Of a stretch of DNA of 64,000 nt, positions 17,339 to 25,856 are shown one piece after another (within the stretch, counting starts at the first letter, position 1; the number at the start of each line of letters is the position of its first letter). Made by a program: the position numbers and the translations under genes. This DNA is from CAWHQZ01 sp963831645 (GTDB taxonomy: Bacteria; Pseudomonadota; Alphaproteobacteria; Rhizobiales; Aestuariivirgaceae). The notes beneath the pieces were generated by a model. The model had not been told where the DNA came from and made no database searches. It saw only the letters and a program-made list of their open reading frames with translations. The DNA lies in the NCBI GenBank assembly GCA_963831645.1, contig CAWHQZ010000028.1:496001-560000 (forward strand), given 5' to 3'.

Positions 17339-18290
17339 TTATTCGTCCTGAAGCTCGGCCGCCCGCTTCAGCTTCAGCAGCGCCTGCCAGCCGCTTGTCG
17401 CGCCAGCGCCGGCGCTTTGCGAGATCTGCCGCCGGCACACGCCGGCGCCGGTCGGCCTCGACCGTGCCGATCGCATCGGATGACCAGGGTTCGGACACTT
17501 TCAAGTCGCGGGCGAGCATTTCGTAGCTCTTCGAATACCGCCGCAGATAGCCGCCGATGCCTTCCTCCGCGTTGAGATCCATGGTCTCGAAGGGGCCCAT
17601 GAAGGCCCAGCGCAGCCCCAGTCCGTCGCGCATGGTACGATCGAGGTCGTCAGGCGCGATGACACCTCTCCCGACAAGGTTCATGGCCTCGCAGACCACG
17701 GCGGCCTGCAGGCGATTGAGGGCAAAACCCGCAATTTCTCTTTTCAGAATCACCGGTGACTGGCCTGCGGACGTGAGGAACCGGTGCGCACGCCCGACTG
17801 TCTCCGGAGATGTCCACGGCGTCGGCACGAGTTCGACCAGAGGCACAAGAGATGGCGGGCTCACCGGGTGGGCGACGATGCAGCGGGCGCGCCCCGGCAC
17901 GTCCATGAACTCGCTGCCGGGGATCGCTGAGGCTGAGCTTGCGAGGATGGCATCGCCCGGCGCGATACGGTCAAGCTCGCGGAACACGGCCCGCTTCACC
18001 TCGACGTTCTCGGTGGTGCTTTCCTGAACGTAAATCGTATTCTTCAGGGCTTCCGCCGCATCGGACGCCGGTACAAGAAGGCGCTGGGCCGCGACTGCGT
18101 CGGCGATCAGACCCTCGCGGGCCAGAAAGTCGATAGCGCCGGCGATTGCGGGAACAGCCTGCGAGTGTGCGCTTCTGTCGCTGTCGAAGAGCCGCACCTG
18201 ATGTCCCGCCCGGGCGAAGACCACGCCCCACGCCTGGCCGATGATCCCCGTGCCGATCAGCGCCACGGGTTCTTTGATTTCCGTCACCAA
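17339..18290 (-). CDS. 3-hydroxyacyl-CoA dehydrogenase / carnitine-dehydrogenase-like, frameshifted near 3' end
   Basis: NAD-dependent 3-hydroxyacyl dehydrogenase of the lambda-crystallin/L-carnitine dehydrogenase group, about 317 residues. The Rossmann motif is VALIGTGIIGQAWGVVFARAG at the N-terminus; SSASAIPGSEF and AHPVSPPSLVPLVELVPTPW mark the catalytic region. As printed, the frame does not stop and would fuse to the BKACE protein. Removing one base in the doublet at 17383-17384 restores a natural end, LLKLKRAAELQDE then TAA at 17339-17341, directly overlapping the AAGGAGG site of the next gene. I therefore read it as a separate protein with a one-base error or mutation. Its start overlaps the deacylase stop. 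Confidence 0.8.
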
Positions 18291-19461
18291 GCGAAACCGC
18301 CTCCTTCAAGGCTCTCCATGAGGCGATGGAGAAAAGCATGGCACTTCTCGATCTCGCTCAGGGCGAGAAACTCGTCCGCCTTGTGCGCCTGTTCGATCGA
18401 TCCCGGACCGCACACCAACGACACGATGCCGGCGCGTGAGCTGAAGACCCCGGCCTCCGTGCCGTAGGAAACCTTGCTGTGATCGTTGCGTCCGAGAAGC
18501 CGTTTCATGAACGTGACGGCGGGATGGTCAGCCGCCAGATCGAGGCCTGGATAGTCGACGATCTTCTGGACGGTGATCGCCGTGTTCGGCGCGATGGCTT
18601 GCATCTGCTCAAGCACGACTTCGCGGGCGTAGTCCTCGATCCGGCCGATGACGGTTGCGGAATGCAGCGCCGGCAGCGAGCGCAGGTCGATGGCGAACTC
18701 GCAGTGTTCGGGAATGATGTTGAACGCCGTGCCGCCACTGATGGCGGTGACCGAAAGTGTCGAGTGCGGAACATCGTAAAGCGGGTCTGCGTCGCCGGAC
18801 TGCGCAAGCTCCCTGCCGATGCCGCGGATGTGCAAGATGAGTCGGCGGCATGCTCGACGGCGTTGACGGCGCGCGGCGCGAGGCTCGAATGCGCAGCTGT
18901 CCCATGAACGGTCACCCTGTGGCAGGAGCCGCCCTTGTGGCCGAGAACAAGCTGCATGCTGGTCGGCTCGCCCACGATGCAAAGGGCGGGCTTCGTGCTC
19001 CGTTCGGCAATCCGTTCGACCAGGCTCCACACGCCCGTGCAGCCCAGCTCTTCGTCGTACGAAATGGCGATATGAACAGGCGCCTCGAGCTTGCGTCTCG
19101 TCAGCTCCGGGACGAATGCCAGAACGATGCCGACAAAGCCCTTCATATCGCACGATCCGCGACCGTACAGGCGGCCGTCTGCAGCGCGCAGCCGAAACGG
19201 ATCGCTCGTCCATGCCTGGCCATCGACAGGCACGACGTCGCTATGCCCGGACAGGATCACGCCGCGCCGGTCATCAGGCCCGATGGTAGCCCACAGGTTT
19301 CCCTTGGTCCGTTCGTCGTTCCAGATGATTTGCGAGCTCACTCCGTGCCGGGACAGATAGGCCGTCACATAGTCGAGCAGATCTTTGTTGGAGTCGCGGG
19401 AAACGGTCGGAAACGAGACGAGGTCGCCGATGAGCCGGATGCTGTCTGCGGTCGCAGGCAT
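18284..19461 (-). pseudogene. ArgE/acetylornithine-deacetylase-type amidohydrolase, single-base frameshift
   Basis: M20-family metallopeptidase-fold deacylase, about 391 residues when repaired. The first part contains SGHSDVVPVDG and GRGSCDMKGFV (Zn ligands), SYDEELGC (catalytic Glu pair) and VGEPTSMQLVLGHKGG. After NAVEHAA the frame is lost. Adding one base to the G doublet near 18844 (plus strand) restores RLILHIRGIGREL and the remaining lid and C-terminal domain (SGGTAFNIIPEHCEFAIDLR through CGPGSIEQAHKADEF). No other damage is seen, which favours a read error or a very recent mutation. It lies between the DUF35 gene and the dehydrogenase with overlaps on both sides, so it belongs to the same operon and probably removes an N-acyl group from a pathway intermediate. 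Confidence 0.83.
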
Positions 19462-19880
19462 CAGCGGCCGGAGGCGGTGGCGGGCCTGAACACCGGAACC
19501 GGCGGCAGGCCGTCGCGGTTGCGCCAGCCCACGATGACCCGGTCACCGATCCGGGCGCTGTCCGCCTCGATATTCGTGAGCAGGCGTGGTCCCTCGTCGA
19601 GATCGACCAGGGCGACGAGGTAGGGCGGTTTCAGGTCCTCCGTCACCGGTATCCTGACGGTTGTGAGCGAGTAGATCGTACCCGTCCCTGCCGCGTCCAC
19701 CCACTCCAGTGAGCCGCATTCGCACGCAAGACAGAGCGGACGCGGATAGAATTGATGTGCGCCGCACGCGGTGCAGCGTTGGATCAGCAGCCGATGCTCG
19801 ATGCATGCCTGCCAGAAAGGCTCGGTGGTCGGGTCGGCGATACCCTGGTCACTCAGGGATTGCGGAGCGTTCTTATTCAC
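19461..19880 (-). CDS. DUF35 OB-fold / zinc-ribbon acyl-CoA-associated protein
   Basis: DUF35 protein, 139 residues, with an N-terminal helix, a rubredoxin-like zinc ribbon (RCTACG and LCLACECG near residues 35-56) and a C-terminal OB fold (GTIYSLTTVRIP, PYLVALVDLDEGPRLLTNI). Such proteins bind acyl-CoA and form complexes with thiolase-fold enzymes or MaoC hydratases. It overlaps the thiolase-like gene upstream by 8 bp and touches the deacylase start, so a stable complex with the thiolase-like protein is the natural inference. Confidence 0.92.
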   Translation of the reverse strand: MNKNAPQSLSDQGIADPTTEPFWQACIEHRLLIQRCTACGAHQFYPRPLCLACECGSLEWVDAAGTGTIYSLTTVRIPVTEDLKPPYLVALVDLDEGPRLLTNIEADSARIGDRVIVGWRNRDGLPPVPVFRPATASGR

Positions 19881-21033
19881 GAGCGAGCACTACGGTCGAT
19901 GCGGTGGAAAATGCAAGGCCGCCGGTGCCGTGTGCAACAGCGATCCTGGCATCCGGCGCCTGCCGAACTCCGGCTTCGCCGCGCAGCTGGCGCACCGCTT
20001 CGATCAGCAGCAGGATGCCGAGCGCGCCCGGATGATTGTACGAAAGCCCGCCACCGGAGGTCATCGAAGGCAGACTGCCGCCGGGGTCCAGACGGCCTTC
20101 GGCAACGAACTCGCCTGCCTCTCCCTTTCCGCAGAAGCCCAGGTCCTCGAGGTACAGCAATACGGCATGGGTGAAGTTGTCATAAGGCTCGAAGACATCG
20201 ACGCTCGCGGGCCTGATGCCGGCCATGCCGAAAGCTTCACGTGCCGAGATCACGCCGGGTGTGACGGTCAGGTCCGGGCACTGCGCCACCTGCCACTGTG
20301 CGTGCGACTCGCCGGCGCCAAGGATGCGCACCGGCCGTTTCGCTGCATCGCGCGCCCGCTCGCCGCTCGTGACGATCACCACGCCGCCGCCGTCCGTCAC
20401 CAGGCAGCAGTCAAGTTTGTGCAGCGGGTCGCAGATCAGCGGCGAGGCCAGCACATCCTCGACAGTCAGGGGATCGCGCACCCACGCCTTGGGATTGAGC
20501 GCCGCCCACTTGCGCGCGGCAACCGCGACGCGCGCCAGGTGATCGGGCTTCGCGCCATATTGATGCATGTATCGGGCCGCGCTCAGCGCATAGTGGCCGA
20601 TGGGGAAGTGAATGCCGAACGGTGCTTCAAACTGGGCGGGCAGGGTGCCGTCGGTGGCCGTCACCGCACGCTTGCGGCTGCGGCGGCTCCTTTGGCGTGA
20701 GGCATAGCCGATGAGGGCCACTTCGCAGCGGCCGGTGGCGATCGCCAGCATGGCATGGTGGATGAAGAATTCGAACGACGCTCCTCCCATGTCGGAAGAG
20801 TTGGCATAGCGCGGGCGAATGCCGAGGTACTCGCCAAGCTGAACCGAGCCTTCCTCGCCCATGTAGTTGGTGAACACGGCATCAACGTCGCGAAGCCCCA
20901 TTCCCGCCTCGTCCAGTGCTTCCTTCGCGGCGAGCGCGGTCATCGAAAGTTCGCTTTGGTCCATCACCTTGCCGAGCGCCGTTTCGGCAGCGCCGGAAAT
21001 GTAGACGGGTGCAAGTTTCGTGCGTGATGGCAT
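19873..21033 (-). CDS. Thiolase-fold protein lacking the nucleophilic Cys (thiolase/aldolase-like)
   Basis: SCP2-thiolase-like protein, 386 residues. The fold is clear from SSDMGGASFEFFIHHAMLAIATG, VFEPYDNFTHAVLLYLEDLG, SGGGLSYNHPGALGILLLIE and AHGTGGLAFSTAS. At the position where true thiolases have the acyl-accepting Cys this protein has GGAS, and the late CxG motif is replaced by HGTGG, so ordinary Claisen chemistry is unlikely. The partner DUF35 gene overlaps it. The known precedent for a Cys-less thiolase with a DUF35 partner is the steroid side-chain retro-aldolase Ltp2; a retro-aldol role here is inference. It is the first gene of a minus-strand operon that continues to BKACE. Confidence 0.88.
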   Translation of the reverse strand: MPSRTKLAPVYISGAAETALGKVMDQSELSMTALAAKEALDEAGMGLRDVDAVFTNYMGEEGSVQLGEYLGIRPRYANSSDMGGASFEFFIHHAMLAIATGRCEVALIGYASRQRSRRSRKRAVTATDGTLPAQFEAPFGIHFPIGHYALSAARYMHQYGAKPDHLARVAVAARKWAALNPKAWVRDPLTVEDVLASPLICDPLHKLDCCLVTDGGGVVIVTSGERARDAAKRPVRILGAGESHAQWQVAQCPDLTVTPGVISAREAFGMAGIRPASVDVFEPYDNFTHAVLLYLEDLGFCGKGEAGEFVAEGRLDPGGSLPSMTSGGGLSYNHPGALGILLLIEAVRQLRGEAGVRQAPDARIAVAHGTGGLAFSTASTVVLARE

Positions 21034-21222
21034 GTCGCGCTTTGTCCGGTCAAGCCGCGCCGCGACTGGCGCTACATCGTGCCATCGCCCGCTATTTCAC
21101 TATTCGGGGAATCTTGCACCATGCTGGAACAGAAAATTGAAGCCCGTCAAGTAGAGCTCGGCCCATGACTGGCCTGTGACGTAGGGCCGTGTGCGGGTTC
21201 GATCCGCAAACGCTTGAGTCCG

Positions 21223-22734
21223 CTACGCCGCCGGAGGATCGAGCCTTTCGCCGCGCCGACCCGCTCTGGCCTCCGACAGGCGGTCGGGAACGATGACCCA
21301 GAATTCCGTTCCTTCGCCGCTCGCGTGCACCAGCTTGATTTCCCCTCCGTGAGCCTTCACCAGCTCGCTGGCGATGGCGAGGCCGAGACCGGTGCCGCCC
21401 GGCCGAGCCGCGCCCTGAAACGGCTCGAAAAGGTGGTCGCGCGCCTTCTGCGGCACACCGGGTCCGTTGTCCTTGATTTCAAGGGTGACCGAAGCTCCTT
21501 CGCGCCGGCCCCTGAACCGCACTACGCCATCCGCTCCGTCGCCGTCCTCGGGCCGGGACTCCAGCGCCTGAACGGCGTTGCGTGTCAGGTTCATGACGAC
21601 GCGGTAGAGATGGTCGCGATCGGCGTCGACGACGAGCTCCGCCGGCACTTCATTGTAAAGCACGATACGGCTCGAGGCTTGGGCGGCCGAGGTTTCGACG
21701 ATTTCATCGATCAGCGGCGCAAGCTTGAACCGCTCGCGGCGCGGCGGCGCTTCCTGGGCGCGCCCGAACTTGAGCGTCTGAACGCAGAAGGCGATCGCCC
21801 TGTCGAGGGAGGCGATCAGCTTGGGCGCCAGCTTCTTCACCGTCGGGTCGTCGATCATCGCCAGGCGGTCGGACAACAACTGTGCCGAGGACAGCATGCC
21901 GCGTAGATCGTGGCTCACCTTGCTCACCGCCAGCCCCAAGGCAGCGAGCCGGCTCTTGTTCTGAAGCACCGACGACAGCTCGCTTTGCATATGATGAAGC
22001 TCGCGCTCCGCGATACCGATTTCATCGCGCCGTCGCGACGGCGTGATGATCAGGCTGGGGTCTTCGGGATTGGAAGAAAAGTCCAGCATGCTCATGGTGA
22101 TTTGCCGCATCGGCCTGACCAGCACGGCGTTGAGGGCGACGAAGATGAGCGCCGCCACGATCAGCGACAGGATGATCGACAGGATGAGGATGTTGCGCCC
22201 GTAGGTGAACATGGCAGCCCTGAGCGGCGCTTCATCGAGCGCTATTTCGATCGATTCCCCGGACATGTTGGGCGGAATGTCGACGACCCCGATGAGCCGG
22301 TTGCCGCGATCGGCGAGCGCCATGAAGGCATCGAAAATCCAGGCCAGCCACTGGCGTCGGCGGATGTCATAGGTCCGCTCGATCGTGCGGTTGCTGTCGT
22401 CGCGCAGGATGAGCTCGTTCACCTGGTTGCGCTTCAACGACACCGCTCTGACCTTGGCGCCCTTGAGCAGCTCCAGGCGAAGTTTGTCGGAAATCCGGCC
22501 GTCGGGAGCCGCCTCGGCCGCCAGCGCGGCGATCTCGGCTGTCGCCACCCGTTCCTTGAGCCAGGCGATGCGAAAATTGGCGATCGAAGGAAGAAAGATC
22601 AGGACTTCGCCGACCATGACGAACAGCACGGTCAGCACCAGCACCTTGCCGGAAAGGCCGCGCCACAGTGACGGCCGTAGCGCTTTAGCGGGCGCAGAGG
22701 GCTGTAACCCGTCCGTTGTCTCTTCCCTTTGCAA
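21223..22734 (-). CDS. Membrane sensor histidine kinase (HAMP-HisKA-HATPase)
   Basis: Histidine kinase of 503 residues. A first transmembrane helix (KVLVLTVLFVMVGEVLIFLP) near residue 35, a periplasmic region of about 130 residues and a second helix (ILILSIILSLIVAALIFVAL) near 190 are followed by HAMP. The phospho-acceptor region reads AVSKVSHDLRGMLSSAQLL, with the DLRGML variant instead of the common ELRTPL. The ATPase motifs are MNLTRNAVQAL, IKDNGPGVP and TGLGLAIASELVKAHGG. The next gene starts 12 bp after the expected operon gap on the same strand, so kinase and flavoprotein may be co-transcribed. No response regulator is adjacent. Confidence 0.92.
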   Translation of the reverse strand: MQREETTDGLQPSAPAKALRPSLWRGLSGKVLVLTVLFVMVGEVLIFLPSIANFRIAWLKERVATAEIAALAAEAAPDGRISDKLRLELLKGAKVRAVSLKRNQVNELILRDDSNRTIERTYDIRRRQWLAWIFDAFMALADRGNRLIGVVDIPPNMSGESIEIALDEAPLRAAMFTYGRNILILSIILSLIVAALIFVALNAVLVRPMRQITMSMLDFSSNPEDPSLIITPSRRRDEIGIAERELHHMQSELSSVLQNKSRLAALGLAVSKVSHDLRGMLSSAQLLSDRLAMIDDPTVKKLAPKLIASLDRAIAFCVQTLKFGRAQEAPPRRERFKLAPLIDEIVETSAAQASSRIVLYNEVPAELVVDADRDHLYRVVMNLTRNAVQALESRPEDGDGADGVVRFRGRREGASVTLEIKDNGPGVPQKARDHLFEPFQGAARPGGTGLGLAIASELVKAHGGEIKLVHASGEGTEFWVIVPDRLSEARAGRRGERLDPPAA

Positions 22735-22746
22735 GCTCCTCGGTCC

Positions 22747-24168
22747 TCATCCGAACGCTGCCAACATATCAATAACGCGTCGCACCCACTTGTTGGATGC
22801 GAGTGTGGCGAAATTCGACATCGCCGCCCGCTTGCTGGCCTCCGAAAGGGTCGGATAGGGAAACACCGGATCGACCATCGCTTTGATCTTGCGCCTGGCC
22901 AGAATCATCTGCACCCAGGGCAGGATGAGCTCTCCGGCATTGGCGCCGACGATGCTGGCTCCGAGCACCCGGCCGCGGGCATCGAGAACCACCTTGATGA
23001 GGCCATGCGTCTCGCGCTCCGTCTGGGCGCGGTCATTCTCGCGGAACGGCCATTTCAGCACCCGCGGCTGGCGGCCGGCACGCTGCGCCTCAGCCTCGCT
23101 CAACCCCACATGGGCAAGCTCGGGGTCGGTATAGGTGACCCAGGGAATGGCATGGGTCGAATTGTTGACCGGCAGGCGGAACAGCGCGTTCCGGATCACC
23201 AGCCCGGCATGATAGTTCGCGACATGAGTGAACTGCAACCCGCCCGCCACATCGCCGATCGCGTAGACCATTCGGTTCGATGTTCTCAGTCCGCGGTCGA
23301 CGGTAATGCCGGCCCTGGTGTAGCCAATTCCCGCCGCTTCGAGATTGAGCTCGGCGATGTTCGGCGTACGTCCGGCGGCGATGAGCAGGTGGCTTCCGGA
23401 AATCGTCCGCTTCGATCCTTTCTCTTCGATGTCCGCGGCGAGACCCGATTCGGTCCGGCGCACCTCGGCGATCCGCACACCCGCCAGGATGGCGATGCTT
23501 TCCGCGGCGAGGCGCTCGAGCACGACATGGGCGAGCTCCGGATCGTCCTTTGCCAGCGGGGTGAATGCTTCCAGAACGGTAACCTGAGCGCCGAGCCGGC
23601 GATGGGCCTGCGCCATCTCGAGGCCGATCGGTCCGGCGCCGACGATGACCAGATGAGAGGGCAGCACCTGGTTGTCAAAGATGGTTTCATTGGTGAAATG
23701 GGGCGTAGCCTCGAGACCCGGGATCGGCGGGATCGCCGGCGACGAGCCGGTTGCGATGACGAACCGGCGGGCGGTGATTTCCTGGCCGCCGGCCTCGACG
23801 GTTCGGCCATCCCGGAAGTGGGCCTGGGCGCGCATCACGGTCACGCCGAGCTTTTCGAATCGCTCCTGGCTGTCGTTGGGCTCGATGGCCGCTACGACCC
23901 CGCGCACGTGTGTCATCACCTTGGCGAAATCGACGACCGGCTCCGCACTTGCGATGCCGAAGGCCTCGCTTGCCCGCATGTGCTGGGCGCGCTTGGCTGC
24001 CGCGAGCAGCGCCTTCGAAGGCACGCACCCGTAGTTCAGGCAGTCGCCACCCATCCTACCGCGCTCGATCAGCACGACCTTGCGGCCGAACTGGGCTGCC
24101 GCTGCGGCGACCGAAAGGCCCCCCGAGCCCGCACCGATGACCGCGATATCGCACTCGAGCCTGCCCAT
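22747..24168 (-). CDS. Flavin disulfide reductase-like protein (mercuric reductase / lipoamide dehydrogenase fold)
   Basis: Pyridine nucleotide-disulfide oxidoreductase, 473 residues. FAD motif VIGAGSGGLSVAAAAAQFG is at residues 10-28, the redox-active pair in GGDCLNYGCVPSK at 40-52, the NAD(P) motif VIVGAGPIGLEMAQAHRRLG near 176 and the second FAD contact YAIGDVAGG near 302. The C-terminal HxHPT catalytic His of lipoamide dehydrogenase is replaced by VFPYPTLSEA, so lipoamide is an unlikely substrate. Homologues of this type often sit beside TVP38/TMEM64 genes, exactly as here (11 bp downstream of one); some family members are fused to it. Physiological substrate unknown. Confidence 0.87.
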   Translation of the reverse strand: MGRLECDIAVIGAGSGGLSVAAAAAQFGRKVVLIERGRMGGDCLNYGCVPSKALLAAAKRAQHMRASEAFGIASAEPVVDFAKVMTHVRGVVAAIEPNDSQERFEKLGVTVMRAQAHFRDGRTVEAGGQEITARRFVIATGSSPAIPPIPGLEATPHFTNETIFDNQVLPSHLVIVGAGPIGLEMAQAHRRLGAQVTVLEAFTPLAKDDPELAHVVLERLAAESIAILAGVRIAEVRRTESGLAADIEEKGSKRTISGSHLLIAAGRTPNIAELNLEAAGIGYTRAGITVDRGLRTSNRMVYAIGDVAGGLQFTHVANYHAGLVIRNALFRLPVNNSTHAIPWVTYTDPELAHVGLSEAEAQRAGRQPRVLKWPFRENDRAQTERETHGLIKVVLDARGRVLGASIVGANAGELILPWVQMILARRKIKAMVDPVFPYPTLSEASKRAAMSNFATLASNKWVRRVIDMLAAFG

Positions 24169-24179
24169 GGACGGTTCGC

Positions 24180-24998
24180 TCAGGTCGCCTGCCGGCGCGC
24201 CCGCAGCCGCTTGATCGCCACCGGAATGAGGGCCACGATCCCAAGCGCGACGAAGGCAGCGATGATCTGCGGCGTGAGCAGCGCCGCCGGATCATAGTAG
24301 AGCATGCAGTCCGCCGCGGCCTTCTCGGCAACGCACTCATGGTACATCTTCGTCTGCGCCGCGATGATGCTGTCGAGCCCCGATCCCAGAATGGCGAACG
24401 CCAGGGTTCCCGGAATGATGCCGATGAACGTCGCCAAGACGAAGGTCTTGAGCCTCACTCCGACAAGTGCCGGAGCGATGTTGACCAGCCAGAACGGAAA
24501 CAAGGGGACCAGCCGCAGGAACAGCAGATAGTTGAAGGCGTCTTCGGTGAAACCGTCGATGAGCTTCTTCAGGACTGGCCCGGCTCTCTTCGCCAGGACA
24601 TCGCCAAAGGACGAGCGCGCCACCAGAAAGATGATGCTGGCGCCCAGGGTCGCGGCAGCCACCGCAACCGCTGCGCCGGTCGCCCAGCCGAACAGAAACC
24701 CGCCGAGGACCGTCAGGATCGCCGCCCCGGGGAGCGACAATGCGGTCGTCGCGACATAGATGAGAACGTAAATGACGATGCTGAGGAAAAGACTGTTGTC
24801 CACGAACACGCGCAGGGCGCCATGGCGCTCGGCGATCGCATCGAGCGTCAGGTATCGATGCAGGCCGAAGCCATAGGCGAGGCACGCGGCGACCACGACT
24901 ATCGCCAGTGGCGTCCAGCGCCCCAGGCCAATTGCCCTTTGCGCACCGCCTGGTTCGCTGTGTCGGAACTTCATGGCACGACCTTGGACAGACATCAT
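24180..24998 (-). CDS. TVP38/TMEM64-family (DedA-like) inner-membrane protein
   Basis: Polytopic membrane protein of about 272 residues. The SNARE-associated core is evident: PGAAILTVLGGFLFG, the glycine-rich LGASIIFLVARSSFG, then FLRLVPLFPFWLVN with the conserved RLxPxFP motif and GIIPGTLAFAILGSG. Met codons at 24998, 24995 and 24974 are all possible; an upstream in-frame Met at 25085 would add a non-hydrophobic tail and is unlikely. It is the first gene of the unit TVP38, flavoprotein, kinase. Family members are implicated in lipid scrambling and membrane homeostasis. Confidence 0.85.
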   Translation of the reverse strand: MMSVQGRAMKFRHSEPGGAQRAIGLGRWTPLAIVVVAACLAYGFGLHRYLTLDAIAERHGALRVFVDNSLFLSIVIYVLIYVATTALSLPGAAILTVLGGFLFGWATGAAVAVAAATLGASIIFLVARSSFGDVLAKRAGPVLKKLIDGFTEDAFNYLLFLRLVPLFPFWLVNIAPALVGVRLKTFVLATFIGIIPGTLAFAILGSGLDSIIAAQTKMYHECVAEKAAADCMLYYDPAALLTPQIIAAFVALGIVALIPVAIKRLRARRQAT

Positions 24999-25090
24999 AT
25001 CACGCACTTCTTGCCGCGGCCCTACACATGGCCCGGCCTGAAGGGGGTGTGGAGTGGACTTCAAGCGCTTGTGATGGAACTTCATGCGGC

Positions 25091-25110
25091 GTGACGGGAA
25101 GTGACGGGAA
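25091..25110. repeat. Tandem 10-bp repeat upstream of the rpmH promoter
   Basis: GTGACGGGAA occurs twice without a spacer, ending 10 bp before the -35 hexamer of the rpmH promoter. The 10-bp period places both copies on one DNA face. It may be an operator or an UP-like activator site, but the repeat could also be chance. Confidence 0.4.
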
Positions 25111-25120
25111 GCCGGTCGCG

Positions 25121-25148
25121 TTGACTTGCCGGGCCCCGTTACTTATAA
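25121..25148 (+). promoter_or_regulatory. Sigma-70 type promoter of rpmH-rnpA-yidC
   Basis: TTGACT (25121-25126) and TTATAA (25143-25148) separated by 16 bp, both near consensus and far more AT-rich than the surrounding DNA. Transcription would begin near 25155, giving an untranslated leader of about 110 nt before the rpmH GTG. It points away from the TVP38 gene, as expected for a divergent promoter region. Confidence 0.72.
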
Positions 25149-25263
25149 GCCCTCGCGATCCATTTGATCGCAAAACGATCGGTCCTTGAGCGATGCGCCC
25201 TGACGGCCCATATACGAGGCCCGACAGGATCGCCTCCACGAACAGACACGGAGAAAATGCGCA

Positions 25264-25398
25264 GTGAAACGCACCTATCAGCCGAGCAAGCTCATTCGTA
25301 AGCGCCGCCACGGCTTTCGCGCGCGCATGGCCACCAAGGGTGGACGCCGCGTCGTACGCCGCCGCCGCGCCCTGAGGCGCACGCGTCTCTCGGCCTGA
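25264..25398 (+). CDS. rpmH: 50S ribosomal protein L34
   Basis: 44-residue, very basic protein beginning VKRTYQPSKLIRKRRHGFRA and ending RTRLSA, a near-perfect L34. It starts with GTG at 25264 after a ggagaaa ribosome-binding site. It is a structural protein of the large ribosomal subunit. Its TGA shares a base with the rnpA ATG, coupling L34 to RNase P protein synthesis, the classic rpmH-rnpA arrangement. Confidence 0.97.
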   Translation: MKRTYQPSKLIRKRRHGFRARMATKGGRRVVRRRRALRRTRLSA

Positions 25399-25856
25399 TG
25401 TCCGGCGCACCGCGCCGGGGTCGCAACGTTTCCGAAAACTCAGACAACCGCGCATCGAGCACGATGCAGCCGCTCCTTCGCCGCCGGGATTTCGTCGCTG
25501 CTGCCGCGGGACTGTCGCGGGCGTCCGCCGGCGCCGTCGTTCAGGTTCGTAATCGACGCGATGTGGCCCCGCCACGGACGGGATTTACGGTGACCAGGAA
25601 ACTTGGCGTTGCCGTCGAACGCAATCGCATCCGCCGCCGGCTCAGGGAGGCGGTACGGATCGCGGCCGTGGATTGCCTCAGGCCCGGCTTCGACTACGTT
25701 TTCGTGGGGCGTGCGGGCACCGCGGCCCGTGAGTTCAGCAAACTCGTCGCAGACATCCTGACCGCACTCGACTATCTTCACGACGCGCACGACCGGGCCG
25801 CCCATGCGGCAAGCTCTGAGATCGGCGGTGGGCCCGGCCCGCAGGATTATCGATGA
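25398..25856 (+). CDS. rnpA: Ribonuclease P protein component
   Basis: Protein subunit of RNase P, which assists 5' maturation of tRNA precursors; 152 residues. The signature RNRIRRRLREAVR (RNR motif) is near residues 75-87, preceded by RTGFTVTRKLGVAVE and a Phe-containing cleft. The N-terminal 22 residues before MQPLLRRRDF are low-complexity and could be bypassed by the internal Met at 25464, but the ATG fused to the rpmH stop is the natural start. The 3' end overlaps yidC by 4 bp. Confidence 0.93.
   Translation: MSGAPRRGRNVSENSDNRASSTMQPLLRRRDFVAAAAGLSRASAGAVVQVRNRRDVAPPRTGFTVTRKLGVAVERNRIRRRLREAVRIAAVDCLRPGFDYVFVGRAGTAAREFSKLVADILTALDYLHDAHDRAAHAASSEIGGGPGPQDYR

Noticed and set aside
16341..17351. 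Long + strand open frames opposite the BKACE gene
   Set aside because: They are antisense shadows of a well supported BKACE gene and contain no family motifs.
21185..21205. GGGTTCGATCC-like sequence resembling a tRNA T-arm
   Set aside because: The stem pairing around TTCGATC fails at the second position and no acceptor, D or anticodon arm can be built upstream.
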